A DNA stretch of 64,000 bases from Microbacterium sp. Leaf288 (GCF_001422925.1 NZ_LMNI01000001.1:242087-306086); one strand, 5' to 3'. Counted from the first letter of the stretch, positions 16,603 through 25,563 are shown. The notes: generated by a model from the letters alone, not told the origin. Numbers and translations: made by a program.

Positions 16603-18081
16603 CTACGACGCGACCGTCGCCGCGCGCGCGGACTCCAGGTCGATCGCCCGAGCGCCGATGATGCGGCTGTACTCGAGCGCGCTGTCCTTGGGCGTGCGCT
16701 CCTGGGTGTCGTAGTCCACCCGCACGATCCCGAACCGCTTCTCATAGCCCCACGCCCACTCGAAGTTGTCGAGCAGCGACCAGTAGAAGTATCCGCGCAC
16801 GTCGACGCCGGCCTCGGCCGCGTCGAGGATCGCCCCGAGGTGTCCGCGCAGGAACTCGACGCGATCGGCGTCGTGGACGTGCTTCACGTCGCCCTCCACC
16901 ACGAGCTCGTCGTCGTAGGCGGCGCCGTTCTCGGTCACGTAGAGCACGGTGCCGGCCTGCTGCGCGTACTCGTCCCACACCCGCTCGAGGAGCGTGGTGA
17001 GCCCCTCGGGCTGCACCTCCCACTGCATCGGCGTGCGGGGAAGGCCGCGCTCGTGCCAGTAGATGCCCTCGTGCGAGGGGTACGGCGAGCGGGCGGGGCG
17101 GTCGGTCGGCGCGTCGCCGCCGATCGGCGGGTTCACCGGCTCTCGTCCGCCCACGTACTCGCCGTGGTAGTAGTTCACGCCGAGCGTGTCGATGGGCGTC
17201 GCGATGGTCTCGAGGTCACCCGGGCGCACGGCGGTCTCCCACGCGGCGATGGCCGCAGCATCCACCTTCCGGATGTCTTCCACGATGTCGGCGGGGTACT
17301 GCGCACGGAAGATCGGGTCGAGGAACCAGCGGTTGAACTGGCCGTCGATCCGACGTGCCGCGTCGACGTCGGCGGGGTCGCTCTCGTCGACCGGCTCGGC
17401 GACCGTGAGGTTCAGCGTGATGCCGAGCTTGAGCGACTCGTCACGAGAGCGCAGCTCGCGCACGGCCTGGCCGTGCCCGAGCAGCAGGTGGTGCGCGGCG
17501 AGCACGCCCTCCTCGACGCTGTAGTGGCCCGGCGCGTGGATGCCCGCGGTGTAGCTGAGGAACGACGAGCACCACGGCTCGTTGAGGGTGGTCCACACGT
17601 CGACCCGGTCGCCCAGGGCGTCGTGCATCGTCAGCGCGTACTCGGTGAAGAGGTCCGCGGTGTCGCGGTTCGCCCAGCCGCCCTTCTCCTGCAGCGCCTG
17701 CGGCAGGTCCCAGTGGTAGAGCGTCAGCCACGGGAGGATGTCGGCCCCGAGCAGCTCGTCGACCAGTCGCTTGTAGAAGTCGAGTCCCTGGAGGTTGACC
17801 GCCCCGCCGTCGGGCCGCACGCGCGACCACGACGTCGAGAAGCGGTACGTCTGCAGGCCCAGCTCCTTCATGAGCGCCACGTCATCGCCGTAGCGGTGGT
17901 AGTGGTCGCACGCCACGTCGCCGTTGTCGGCGTTGATGACGGCGCCCGGCACGCGGCAGAACGCATCCCAGATCGAGTCGCGGCGGCCGTCTTCGTGGGC
18001 GGCGCCCTCGATCTGGAAGGCGGCGGTCGCGGCGCCGAACAGGAAGTCCTGGGGGAAGGCGCGAGGGATCGCGGTCGTCAT
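16603..18081 (-). CDS. bglC: GH1 beta-glucosidase
   Basis: Hydrolyses beta-glucosides such as cellobiose in the cytoplasm after uptake (492 aa, usual for GH1). FLFGAATAAFQIEGA is the family N-terminus. E168 in TTLNEPW is the acid/base residue, and E384 in YVTENG is the nucleophile; both are intact. ATG 18081 is used. There is no signal peptide, consistent with intracellular action. It follows the sugar ABC permeases on the same strand and precedes the LacI-type regulator, the arrangement of ceb clusters in actinobacteria. A beta-galactosidase activity is possible but less likely. Confidence 0.93.
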   Translation of the reverse strand: MTTAIPRAFPQDFLFGAATAAFQIEGAAHEDGRRDSIWDAFCRVPGAVINADNGDVACDHYHRYGDDVALMKELGLQTYRFSTSWSRVRPDGGAVNLQGLDFYKRLVDELLGADILPWLTLYHWDLPQALQEKGGWANRDTADLFTEYALTMHDALGDRVDVWTTLNEPWCSSFLSYTAGIHAPGHYSVEEGVLAAHHLLLGHGQAVRELRSRDESLKLGITLNLTVAEPVDESDPADVDAARRIDGQFNRWFLDPIFRAQYPADIVEDIRKVDAAAIAAWETAVRPGDLETIATPIDTLGVNYYHGEYVGGREPVNPPIGGDAPTDRPARSPYPSHEGIYWHERGLPRTPMQWEVQPEGLTTLLERVWDEYAQQAGTVLYVTENGAAYDDELVVEGDVKHVHDADRVEFLRGHLGAILDAAEAGVDVRGYFYWSLLDNFEWAWGYEKRFGIVRVDYDTQERTPKDSALEYSRIIGARAIDLESARAATVAS

Positions 18082-18148
18082 GAGGTCAATGATCCTCTCG
18101 GGGAACGTCGGTGTCAGGATGCCGAATGCTGTGGGGAACGGGAAGGGT

Positions 18149-19057
18149 CTAGCCCTTGACGGCGCCGGCCATGATGCCGCTGACCAGCTGCCGGCCCGTG
18201 AAGGCGAAGACGATGAGGAGCGGAATGGTGGCCAGGAGCACGCCGGCGAGCACGACCGAGTAGTCGACGAAGTAGTTCGACTGCAGGAGCGAGAGTGCCA
18301 CCGGGAGCGTGGGGCTCTGCCGGTCGAGCACGATGAAGGGCCAGAAGAACTGGTTCCACGCGCCCACGAAGGTGAAGAGGAACAGCATCGCGGCGGCGGG
18401 GCGTGCGGCGGGCACGCCGACCGTCCAGAACGTGCGGAGCATGTTGGCCCCGTCCACGCGCGCCGCCTCGATCAGCTCGTCCGGCACGGTCTGCGACAGG
18501 TACTGCGTCATCCAGAACACCCCGAACGCGCTGGTGAGCGCGGGGATGATGATGGCGCCGATCTGCCCGGTCCAGCCCAGGTCGGAGAAGAGCAGGTAGA
18601 GGGGCACGACGCCGAGCTGCATCGGCACCGCCATGGTGGCGACCACGAAGGCGAGCAGCCACTTGCCGCCCGGGAAGCGGAGCTTCGCGAACGCCCAGCC
18701 GGCGAGGGTCGAGAACAGGACGACGGATGCCGCGATCACGGTCGAGCTGAAGATCGAGTTCCAGAGGGCCTGCCAGAAGTTCACGGCAGGGTCGTTGATG
18801 ACCTTCAGGGCGTTGTCGATGAAGTTGCCGCCCGGCAGCCACGACATGTTCGGGTTGTTGATGGTCGAGGCGTCGCCCGAGCCGATCAGGAACGACCAGT
18901 AGTAGGGGAAGAGCGCCGAGACCACGACGACTCCGAGACCGACGTACACCCAGACCCCGGCGCGCACGCCGCGGATCTTCGTGGTCCGCCGGCTCCGGCG
19001 CGCGTTGGGCAGGTTCTCCTCGACGACCGCGAGGGGCGGGGTGCTGATGGCGCTCAC
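18149..19057 (-). CDS. cebG: Carbohydrate ABC permease, MalG/CebG type
   Basis: Second membrane subunit of the sugar importer (302 aa), six helices. The EAA loop that contacts the ATPase is ELIEAARVDGANMLRTFWTV. The start is GTG 19057, which overlaps the upstream permease stop (GTGA) and has GGGAG 7 nt ahead. No ATPase gene is in the operon, as in Streptomyces where MsiK serves several transporters. The specificity (cellobiose or cellodextrin) is inferred from the CebR boxes and the GH1 enzyme. Confidence 0.88.
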   Translation of the reverse strand: MSAISTPPLAVVEENLPNARRSRRTTKIRGVRAGVWVYVGLGVVVVSALFPYYWSFLIGSGDASTINNPNMSWLPGGNFIDNALKVINDPAVNFWQALWNSIFSSTVIAASVVLFSTLAGWAFAKLRFPGGKWLLAFVVATMAVPMQLGVVPLYLLFSDLGWTGQIGAIIIPALTSAFGVFWMTQYLSQTVPDELIEAARVDGANMLRTFWTVGVPAARPAAAMLFLFTFVGAWNQFFWPFIVLDRQSPTLPVALSLLQSNYFVDYSVVLAGVLLATIPLLIVFAFTGRQLVSGIMAGAVKG

Positions 19058-20085
19058 TGCTGGGCTCCCTTCCGGCCGCGGCGGCGGCGCTGGATGACCC
19101 CGCGTCCGCCCTCGTCGCGTACGAGGGCACGGGTGATGGCGAGGTTGATGAGGCCGATCGCCAGGATGATGATGAAGAGGATCCACGCCAGGGCGGCGGC
19201 GCGGCCGAAGTTGAACTCGCCCCAGCCGATGTTGTACAGGTACAGCGTGATCGTGAGCCACTGGCCGGCGGCACCGCCGCGGCCGGTCTGGTCGAACATG
19301 CGGGGCTCGTCGAAGATCTGCAGGCCGCCGATCGTCGACGTGATGATGACGAATATCAGGGTGGGCTTGAGCGAGGGGAGCGTGATGCTCCAGAACTGGC
19401 GGAAGGCGTTGGCGCCGTCGACGGTCGCCGCCTCGTAGTACTCGCGCGGCACGGCCTGCATGGCGGCGAGGAGGATGAGGGCGTTGTAGCCGGTCCAGCG
19501 GAAGTTGACCATCGTGGCGATGGCGATGTGGCTCCAGAACGGGTCCTTGTGCCACGCGATCGGGTCCAGCCCGAGGTTCGTGAGCACGTTGTTCACGAGT
19601 CCGTGGTTGTCGCCGAAGAGGTTGCTGAAGATCAGCGCGACGGCGACCGGGGCCATGACGTACGGGAGCAGGACGCTCATCCGCCAGAAGGTCTTGGCCC
19701 GGATGTTCTTGTCGAGCATCGCCGCGATGAACAGCGCCAGGATGAGCTGCGGCACCGACGAGAGCAGGAAGATGCTGAAGGTGTTCCGCAGGGCGATCCA
19801 GAAGTCGGCCTGGGACAGGATCCAGACGTACTGGTCGAATCCGACGAAGGTGCCGGAGTTGCGGACGAGGTCCCACTCCTGGAACGAGATCACCGCCGTG
19901 TAGACGATCGGGAAGAGCCCCACGATCGCGAACAGGATGAAGAACGGCGAGATGTAGAGGTACGGGGAGAGCTTCAGGTCCCAGCGGCTGAGGCGGTGGG
20001 AGAAGGAGAGGACGCGCGGCTGGCGCTCCGGATCGGGCCGATCGGCCGGCCCGGATGCCGTCGTACGGGTGGCGGTCGTGGTCAC
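19054..20085 (-). CDS. cebF: Carbohydrate ABC permease, MalF/CebF type
   Basis: First membrane subunit of the sugar importer (343 aa). After a 45-residue Arg/Thr-rich cytoplasmic start come six membrane segments, including YISPFFILFAIVGLFPIVY, and the EAA loop EYYEAATVDGANAFRQFWSI. GTG 20085 is chosen because GGAG lies 6 nt upstream. It follows the binding-protein gene after a 134-bp gap that holds a strong hairpin, and overlaps the second permease by GTGA. Confidence 0.88.
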   Translation of the reverse strand: MTTTATRTTASGPADRPDPERQPRVLSFSHRLSRWDLKLSPYLYISPFFILFAIVGLFPIVYTAVISFQEWDLVRNSGTFVGFDQYVWILSQADFWIALRNTFSIFLLSSVPQLILALFIAAMLDKNIRAKTFWRMSVLLPYVMAPVAVALIFSNLFGDNHGLVNNVLTNLGLDPIAWHKDPFWSHIAIATMVNFRWTGYNALILLAAMQAVPREYYEAATVDGANAFRQFWSITLPSLKPTLIFVIITSTIGGLQIFDEPRMFDQTGRGGAAGQWLTITLYLYNIGWGEFNFGRAAALAWILFIIILAIGLINLAITRALVRDEGGRGVIQRRRRGRKGAQQ

Positions 20086-20124
20086 CGGTGGCTCCGATTC
20101 GGGTGTCGAGGGGTGGGCGTGGAG

Positions 20125-20165
20125 GCGGAGTGCGCGCGGGCCGGGGGGACCCGCACGCACTCCGC
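20125..20165 (-). terminator. Hairpin between binding-protein and permease genes
   Basis: GCGGAGTGCG (20125-20134) pairs with CGCACTCCGC (20156-20165), and inner CGGG/CCCG bases can extend the stem. Such hairpins after a binding-protein gene usually act as partial terminators or RNA-end stabilisers, giving more binding protein than permease. The role is inferred. Confidence 0.55.
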
Positions 20166-20219
20166 TTCTGCTGTCAGACCTGGTCCGCGGGCGCGGACCG
20201 GATCGTCAGTGTCGGCCTA

Positions 20220-21491
20220 TCAGAAGGCCTCGACCTCGGCGACGTACGCGTCCCACGACGCCTGGGCGTCCTGGGTGCCGTCGAAGACGCGGGTGATGGC
20301 GTCCTGGAGCGCGGTGTTGTACTTGAAGTAGTCCGCGCTCTTGTACGGGGTGACCGTGATCGCCGCGGAGCGGTCCGCGAAGATCGTGCCGGTCGGCGCG
20401 TCGGCGAAGTACTCGTTCTTCGAGTCGGTGATCGACGAAGCGCTCTGCGCGTCGAGGGCGCTCGGGTAGGCGCCGACGTTGACGAACGTCTTCTCCTGCT
20501 GCTCCGGAGCGGTCAGCCAGTCGGCGAGCTTGAGGGCCTCGTCGACGTTCTTGCCGTTGGCCGGAACGGTCAGGTACGAGCCGCCCCAGTTGCCGCCGCC
20601 GTTCGGGAACGCGTTCGCGATCTCCCAGCCGGTGACCTCGGGCGCGTTGCCCGAGATGATGCCGAGCATCCACGGCGGGCACAGCATCGCGGCGAACTCA
20701 CCGTTGGCCATCGACGCGTTCCAGTCGTCCGACCACTGGCCCGAGTAGGCCGAGTTCGGGATGCCGCGCTCGACGACGAGGTTGTACGCAGCCTCGAGGT
20801 CGGGGTTGTCGGTCGCGACGACGGTGCCGTCGGGCTCGTCGTACGGGAACTCGATCTGGTTGACGATGCCCTGGAACGCGGAGTTCGCGGAGTCGAGCAT
20901 CGGCTTGCCGGTCGCAGCCTTGTACTGGTCGGCCAGGTCGAAGAACGTGTCCCAGTCGCCGTCGATCGCCGAGGCGACCTCGTCGGGCGTCGAGGGCAGG
21001 CCCGCGGCCGAGAACAGGTCGGCGCGGTAGCAGACGGCCTGCGGGCCGATGTCCGTGCCGAAGCCGACGAGACGGCCGTCGGCGTCGGTCGCGGCCGCTT
21101 CCTTCCACTCGACCCAGCGGCCCTTGGCGCTGTCAGGCACCTCGGCGAGCAGGTCGGAGTACTGCATGGCCTCGGCGAACCAGTCGACCTCGACCGCCTC
21201 GATGTCGGCGAGGCCCTCCTTGCCGAGCTTCGCGAAGAAGTTCGTGCGGGCGTCGTCGGTGATGGCGGCCTTGTTGTGGACGATCTTGATGTTCGGGTTC
21301 TCGTCCATGTACTCCTGGAGGAGTTCGTCGTCGTACCCGAAGTCGTTGAACGTGGCCAGGGTCAGCGTGATCTCACCGTCTTCGCCACCGGCCTCGTCTC
21401 CGCTGCCACCGGCGCAGCCGGCGAGGACGATGGCCGAAGCCGAGAATGCGGCGATTGCCACGGCGCTTCTGCGGAAGGCGCGTGCGTTCAC
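20220..21491 (-). CDS. cebE: Sugar ABC solute-binding lipoprotein, CebE-like
   Basis: Extracytoplasmic sugar-binding lipoprotein (423 aa). The signal peptide ends with lipobox VLAGC (Cys about residue 26), followed by a Gly/Asp/Glu-rich linker and a family-1 solute-binding domain beginning ITLTLATFNDFGYDDE. Aromatic residues such as those in AMLCPPWMLG may stack on sugar. GTG 21491 is preferred over GTG 21497 because AAAGGAG is correctly spaced. It is the first gene of the minus-strand operon behind a promoter with three CebR-type boxes. The exact sugar is inferred. Confidence 0.88.
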   Translation of the reverse strand: MNARAFRRSAVAIAAFSASAIVLAGCAGGSGDEAGGEDGEITLTLATFNDFGYDDELLQEYMDENPNIKIVHNKAAITDDARTNFFAKLGKEGLADIEAVEVDWFAEAMQYSDLLAEVPDSAKGRWVEWKEAAATDADGRLVGFGTDIGPQAVCYRADLFSAAGLPSTPDEVASAIDGDWDTFFDLADQYKAATGKPMLDSANSAFQGIVNQIEFPYDEPDGTVVATDNPDLEAAYNLVVERGIPNSAYSGQWSDDWNASMANGEFAAMLCPPWMLGIISGNAPEVTGWEIANAFPNGGGNWGGSYLTVPANGKNVDEALKLADWLTAPEQQEKTFVNVGAYPSALDAQSASSITDSKNEYFADAPTGTIFADRSAAITVTPYKSADYFKYNTALQDAITRVFDGTQDAQASWDAYVAEVEAF

Positions 21492-21564
21492 TGTCACTCC
21501 TTTGTGTTGTCAGGGTCGTGTGTGTTGCAGGATCGGCGCGGAGGGAACCGTGCCGTGGTGGTCG

Positions 21565-21634
21565 TGGGAGCGTTCCCATCGATCGAGACGCAACGCTATG
21601 GGATCGCTCCCACGAAGTCAAGGGAGCGCTCCCA
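21565..21634 (-). promoter_or_regulatory. ceb promoter with three CebR-type operators
   Basis: On the minus strand, TTGACT (-35, 21616-21621) and TAGCGT (-10, 21593-21598) are separated by exactly 17 nt. Three operator boxes are seen: GGGAGCGCTCCC (21622-21633), adjoining the -35; TGGGATCGCTCCCA (21599-21612), filling the spacer; and TGGGAGCGTTCCCA (21565-21578), downstream of the start of transcription. The consensus TGGGAGCGCTCCCA is that of Streptomyces CebR. Confidence 0.85.
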
Positions 21635-21756
21635 TGGATTGATCACGGTTGTGTCACGGGGCTCGCGCAGCGCTTCGGGCAGGGCTTCTGGACGGCCGGA
21701 GAAACGCCGCGCGCACGGCCCGTAGACTGGAGGGGACCCCTGCCCGCGACATCCGG

Positions 21757-21794
21757 CGTTTCGATTCCTCGCTGCGCTCGTCGCTCAACGACCG
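21757..21794 (+). repeat. GTTGAGCGAGC repeat, copy 1
   Basis: A copy of the CGTTTCGA...GCTCAACGACCG element in the leader of purS, downstream of TAGACT (21723-21728). A short hairpin, GCGGCC/GGCCGC (21801-21815), follows directly before the AGGAGG ribosome site of purS. The whole interval 21635-21828 holds promoters and this repeat, no gene. Confidence 0.7.
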
Positions 21795-21828
21795 ATAGCT
21801 GCGGCCTCCGGCCGCCAGGAGGATCCCG

Positions 21829-22077
21829 ATGCCCACCATCGTCGTCGACGTCATGCCCAAGGCCGAGCTTCTGGACCCGCAGGGGAAGGCCGTCTCGGGC
21901 GCCTTCGCGCGTCTCGGCGTCTCCGACTTCAGCGCGGTGCGCATCGGCAAGCGGTTCGAGCTCACCGTCGACGGCGAGGTCACCGACGAGGTCCTCGCCG
22001 AGGCCCGGCGCATCGCCGACGAGATCCTCTCCAACTCCGTGATCGAGGACGTCGTCGGCATCGAGGTCGTCGAATGA
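21829..22077 (+). CDS. purS: Phosphoribosylformylglycinamidine synthase subunit PurS
   Basis: Small structural subunit (82 aa) that bridges PurL and PurQ in the Gram-positive FGAM synthase. The pattern [18 protein letters not shown] and the ending [11 protein letters not shown] are characteristic. AGGAGG lies 6 nt before ATG 21829. Its stop overlaps the purQ start (ATGA), so the two are co-translated in the 1:1 ratio needed. The catalytic subunit purL is separate, at 51.4 kb. Confidence 0.95.
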   Translation: MPTIVVDVMPKAELLDPQGKAVSGAFARLGVSDFSAVRIGKRFELTVDGEVTDEVLAEARRIADEILSNSVIEDVVGIEVVE

Positions 22078-22781
22078 CCGCCCGCATCGGCGTCATCACC
22101 TTCCCGGGCTCGCTCGACGACCGCGACGCGCAGCGCGCGATCGAGATCGCCGGCGGCGAGGCCGTCGCCCTGTGGCACGGCTCGCACGACCTCGACGGCG
22201 TCGACGCGCTGGTCCTCCCCGGCGGGTTCAGCTACGGCGACTACCTGCGCGCCGGAGCCATCGCGGCGCTCGCGCCGATCATGGCGGAGGTGAAGGATGC
22301 CGCGGCCAAGGGCATGCCGATCCTCGGCATCTGCAACGGCTTCCAGATGCTCGTCGAGGCGCACCTGCTGCCGGGCGGCCTGATCCGCAACGCGCACCAG
22401 CAGTTCGTCCGCCGCGACCAGAAGCTGCGCGTCGAGAACAACGACACCGCGTGGACCAGCGATTTCGGCTCCGGCCAGGAGATCGTGATCCCGCTCAAGA
22501 ACGCCGACGGCGGCTACATCGCCTCGGAGTCCGAACTCGACCGCCTCGAGGGCGAGGGCCTCGTCGCCTTCCGCTACCTCGGCGTGAACCCGAACGGGTC
22601 GCTGCGCGACATCGCCGGCCTCACGAACGAGCGGGGCAACGTGGTCGGCCTCATGCCGCACCCCGAGCACGCCGTCGAGCCGGGCTTCGGTCCCGACACC
22701 TCCGCCGCGATGCGGTCGGGCGTCGACGGCCTGTCGTTCTTCACGTCGGCCATCGCCGCCGTGGTGGGCGCCGCGGCCTGA
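22074..22781 (+). CDS. purQ: Phosphoribosylformylglycinamidine synthase subunit PurQ
   Basis: Class-I glutaminase (235 aa) that supplies ammonia to PurL for converting FGAR to FGAM. The nucleophile is C87 in [10 protein letters not shown], and the His/Glu of the triad are in [26 protein letters not shown] is also typical. The ATGA overlap with purS is clear. All catalytic residues are present and the length is normal. Confidence 0.96.
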   Translation: MTARIGVITFPGSLDDRDAQRAIEIAGGEAVALWHGSHDLDGVDALVLPGGFSYGDYLRAGAIAALAPIMAEVKDAAAKGMPILGICNGFQMLVEAHLLPGGLIRNAHQQFVRRDQKLRVENNDTAWTSDFGSGQEIVIPLKNADGGYIASESELDRLEGEGLVAFRYLGVNPNGSLRDIAGLTNERGNVVGLMPHPEHAVEPGFGPDTSAAMRSGVDGLSFFTSAIAAVVGAAA

Positions 22782-22802
22782 GCCGCAGCATCCGTCCCGC
22801 TT

Positions 22803-23234
22803 CTAGACCGTCCCGGCCGGCGGCCACACGCCGATGATGAGCGCCATCACGATGATCGTGACGAGCTCGTGCGAGATGTTGAGCACGGTCAGCGACGAAG
22901 GCCGCCCCTCGAAGGCGTCGTGGGTGATGAAGCGCGCCGCCGTGAAGCCCGCCCACAGGATCACGCCGGTCAGCAGCGCCGCCCAGAGGTAGCTGCCGCC
23001 GTAGAAGTGCCAGGCGATCGACGAGGCGCCGGCCAGCACCCACGCGGTCACGAAGCTGACGAACACCGTCACCACGATCGGCACCACGGCGCTTGCGCCC
23101 GGTCGGTTCATGTCGACGTTCGCGAGCTTCGCCCATCTCGTGCCGAAGACCTTCGGCGTGTACCAGATCGAGCCGACGACCATGCTCGACGCCGTCGCGA
23201 TCAGCACCGCCCAGTAATTGATCTCGGGAACCAT
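22803..23234 (-). CDS. DUF1761 family membrane protein
   Basis: A 143-aa protein with four membrane segments: INYWAVLIATASSMVVGSIWYTP at the N-terminus, then PIVVTVFVSFVTAWVLA, a pair around LWAALLTGVILWAGF, and a last helix at ELVTIIVMALIIGVW. The W(Y)xP motif after helix 1 is typical of DUF1761, whose function is not known. ATG 23234 has GAGGAGGCGGAG upstream. It converges on purQ and is divergent from the dehydrogenase gene. Confidence 0.78.
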   Translation of the reverse strand: MVPEINYWAVLIATASSMVVGSIWYTPKVFGTRWAKLANVDMNRPGASAVVPIVVTVFVSFVTAWVLAGASSIAWHFYGGSYLWAALLTGVILWAGFTAARFITHDAFEGRPSSLTVLNISHELVTIIVMALIIGVWPPAGTV

Positions 23235-23342
23235 CTCCGCCTCCTCCGCCCAGGCGCGGCCGCCCGTCGCGGTCGTCGCTCGACGCGAGCGTAGCGCCGC
23301 CCGGTGACGCCCGCCCCGCACCGCGCCGGTAGCGTGGAGCGG

Positions 23343-24275
23343 GTGAGCACAGACACCCGGAATCTCGTCGTCAGCGTCCCCACCGAACAGCTCGCCGCGG
23401 ATCTGGGCGCCCTGCCCGAGGGGGTCGAGCTGGTGGTGTGGCCGATGGATGCTGCCGCCCCGCGTGACCGGTTCGATATCGTCGTGCCGCCGTACATGTC
23501 GATGGCGCGTGTGCTCGAACGTCTCGAGGGCGTCGAGGTCGGGCTCGTGCAGGGCCAGTCGATCGGCTACGACGGCGTCGCCGCCATCCTGCCCGAGGGT
23601 CTGGTCTTCGCGAACGCGGCGTCGGTGCACGAGACGTCGACCGCCGAGCTCGCGGTGGGTCTCGCGATCGCTGCGCAGCGGCACATCGACGCGTTCGCCG
23701 TCGACACCGCGGCCGGCCGCTGGGCCCCGGTCTTCGCGCAGAGCCTCGCCGACCGCCGCGTGCTGCTGCTGGGCTACGGCGGCGTCGGCAAGGCCGTCGC
23801 CGCGCGGCTCGAGCCGTTCGAGGTCGAACTCACCCCCGTCGCGTCGCGCGCCCGCGTCGAGGACGGCGTCGCGGTGCACGGCATCGACGAGCTGCCCGAG
23901 CTGCTCCCCCAGGCCGAGATCGTGATCCTCACGCTGCCCGGCGGTGAGGCCACCCAGGGGCTCGTCGACGACGCGTTCCTGTCGGCGCTTCCCGACGGGG
24001 CGCTCATCGTGAACGTCGGCCGCGGCACCCTCGTCGACACCGACGCGCTCGTCGACCACGTGCGTCGCGGACGCATCCGCGCCGCCCTCGACGTCACCGA
24101 CCCCGAGCCCCTCCCCGACGGCCATGCGCTGTGGGGCCTTCCGGGTGTGCTCATCGCCCCGCACGTCGGCGGCGCGTCGAGCGCGATGCGGCCCCGGGTC
24201 GCGAAGCTCGTGCGCACGCAGATCGAGCGCCTCGCCGCCGGCGAGCCGCCGATCAACGTCGTGCTCGGCGGCTGA
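23343..24275 (+). CDS. D-isomer-specific 2-hydroxyacid dehydrogenase
   Basis: NAD(P)-dependent oxidoreductase (310 aa). The nucleotide-binding loop is LLGYGGVGKAVAARL; the catalytic Arg lies in VNVGRGTLVDTDAL, the Glu in DVTDPEPLP and the His in APHVGGASS. GTG 23343 lies 7 nt after TAGCGT (23330-23335), so a leaderless start is likely. It stands alone. The substrate could be glyoxylate, hydroxypyruvate or phosphoglycerate-like; the protein lacks the ACT domain of SerA, so serine synthesis is less likely. Confidence 0.87.
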   Translation: MSTDTRNLVVSVPTEQLAADLGALPEGVELVVWPMDAAAPRDRFDIVVPPYMSMARVLERLEGVEVGLVQGQSIGYDGVAAILPEGLVFANAASVHETSTAELAVGLAIAAQRHIDAFAVDTAAGRWAPVFAQSLADRRVLLLGYGGVGKAVAARLEPFEVELTPVASRARVEDGVAVHGIDELPELLPQAEIVILTLPGGEATQGLVDDAFLSALPDGALIVNVGRGTLVDTDALVDHVRRGRIRAALDVTDPEPLPDGHALWGLPGVLIAPHVGGASSAMRPRVAKLVRTQIERLAAGEPPINVVLGG

Positions 24276-24343
24276 GCCACACGCTCCCCCTTCAGTTCTC
24301 CGCCGCTCTGAGGTAGACCGGAGGGGACGGACAGTGGTGCGCG

Positions 24344-24943
24344 ATGAACGATTCCCCGAGCGATCCCCCGAGTGCAGGCCAGCCCCCCAAGGTGGAGCGG
24401 CTTGCCGCTTCGGCGTGCTGGGAGTACCTGCAGACCGCCGAACTCGGCCGGCTCGCGGTCGACAACGCCGACGGTGCGCCCGACATCTTCCCGGTCAACT
24501 ACGTCGCCCACGAGGGCGCCCTGTACATCCGCACGGCGCGCGACGCGAAGCTCCTCCACATCGCGCAGCACCCGATGGTCGCCTTCGAAGTCGACGGGGC
24601 GACCGACGACGACCACTACTGGAGCGTCGTGATCCGCGGCAGGGCGGAGCGCGTCACCCGTGACGACGAGATCCGCGACAGCGGTGTCCGCCACCTCGCG
24701 TCGTGGAGCCCGACCGCGAAGTTCTTCGTCATGAAGGTCGTCGCGAACACCGTGACGGGTCGGCGGTTCCCCCAGCACGCGAGCCGCAAGGACCCCCTGA
24801 TGCCGTTCGAGGGCGACGCCACGCTCCCGGCAGCGCCCGAACCGTCGCATCAGCCCCGCGCCGAGCGCCCCGCACCGATTCCGCACTTCACTCCGCGCAC
24901 CGGTCCGCAGGACACGCTCCCGGGACCCCGCTCGGACGGGTGA
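24344..24943 (+). CDS. Pyridoxamine 5'-phosphate oxidase-fold protein
   Basis: A 199-aa flavin-binding split-barrel protein. After about 20 linker residues, the domain shows WEYLQTAELGRLAV, DIFPVNYVAHEGALYIRT and VAFEVDG...WSVVIRGRAERV, the usual pattern of small FMN- or F420-binding proteins. The last 45 residues are Pro-rich and likely disordered. The function is unknown; many relatives are F420- or FMN-dependent reductases or general stress proteins. Upstream, TAGACC near 24314 may be the -10 box. The apt gene converges after 27 bp. Confidence 0.82.
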   Translation: MNDSPSDPPSAGQPPKVERLAASACWEYLQTAELGRLAVDNADGAPDIFPVNYVAHEGALYIRTARDAKLLHIAQHPMVAFEVDGATDDDHYWSVVIRGRAERVTRDDEIRDSGVRHLASWSPTAKFFVMKVVANTVTGRRFPQHASRKDPLMPFEGDATLPAAPEPSHQPRAERPAPIPHFTPRTGPQDTLPGPRSDG

Positions 24944-24970
24944 CCGCCGATGCCGACGGCGGGGGCGACG

Positions 24971-25489
24971 TCAGGCGGTGAAGACCGTGTGGACGTCGCC
25001 GACGACCTCTCGGCCTCCGAGCGCCGTCAGCTCCATGAGCACCGCGGTGCCCACGACCACTCCGCCGAGCGTCTCGACGAGTTCGTGCGCCGCGACGAGC
25101 GTGCCACCGGTCGCGAGGACGTCGTCGACCAGCAGCACCCGCATGCCGCCGGAGATGTCGTCGTGCGCCTCGATCGTGGCGGTGCCGTACTCGAGCGCGT
25201 AGGAGACGGATGCTGCGGGCAGAGGCAGCTTGCCCGCCTTGCGGATCGGGACCAGGCCCACGCCGGCCTCCATCGCGACGGCGCCGGCGAGCAGGAACCC
25301 GCGCGCCTCGACCCCGGCGACGACGTCGAACGACCCCTCGAACGGGGCGATCATCGCGTGGATGACGGTGCGGAGCGCCGAGGCATCCGCCAGCAGAGGC
25401 GTGATGTCGCGGAACTGCACGCCCGGCTCCGGGTAGTCGGGGATCGTGCGGATGAGGGATTCGGCGCGCGTGAGGGCTTCGGACAGCAC
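24971..25489 (-). CDS. apt: Adenine phosphoribosyltransferase
   Basis: Salvages adenine to AMP with PRPP (172 aa). The type-I PRTase signature VLLVDDVLATGGT is intact, the family N-terminus IPDYPEPGVQFRDITPLL is clear, and GVEARGFLLAGAVA is also conserved. GTG 25489 is 6 nt after TAGGGT on the minus strand (plus 25496-25501), indicating a leaderless mRNA. It is divergent from the alpha-glucosidase gene. Confidence 0.94.
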   Translation of the reverse strand: MLSEALTRAESLIRTIPDYPEPGVQFRDITPLLADASALRTVIHAMIAPFEGSFDVVAGVEARGFLLAGAVAMEAGVGLVPIRKAGKLPLPAASVSYALEYGTATIEAHDDISGGMRVLLVDDVLATGGTLVAAHELVETLGGVVVGTAVLMELTALGGREVVGDVHTVFTA

Positions 25490-25536
25490 CCGCCAACCCT
25501 ACGCCCGGCCCCTGTGCGTCATTCGTTACGAGGGAG

Positions 25537-25557
25537 TGTAAGCGCTTGCAGTATGCT
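25537..25557 (+). promoter_or_regulatory. LacI-type operator and leaderless promoter of the alpha-glucosidase gene
   Basis: TGTAAGCGCTTGCA (25537-25550) is a near-perfect palindrome around AAGCGCTT, the core used by many LacI-family sugar regulators. It abuts TATGCT (25552-25557), a -10 box placed 6 nt before the ATG at 25564. A bound repressor would cover the promoter. The likely binder is the LacI protein encoded downstream. Confidence 0.7.
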
Positions 25558-25563
25558 GGCCGG

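Noticed and set aside
15466..18159. A very long plus-strand open frame (about 900 codons) opposite the cebR-bglC genes
   Set aside because: It lies antisense to two genes with clear catalytic and DNA-binding motifs. Its product is low-complexity, rich in Arg, Val, Asp and His, which is the usual shadow of GC-rich coding sequence.
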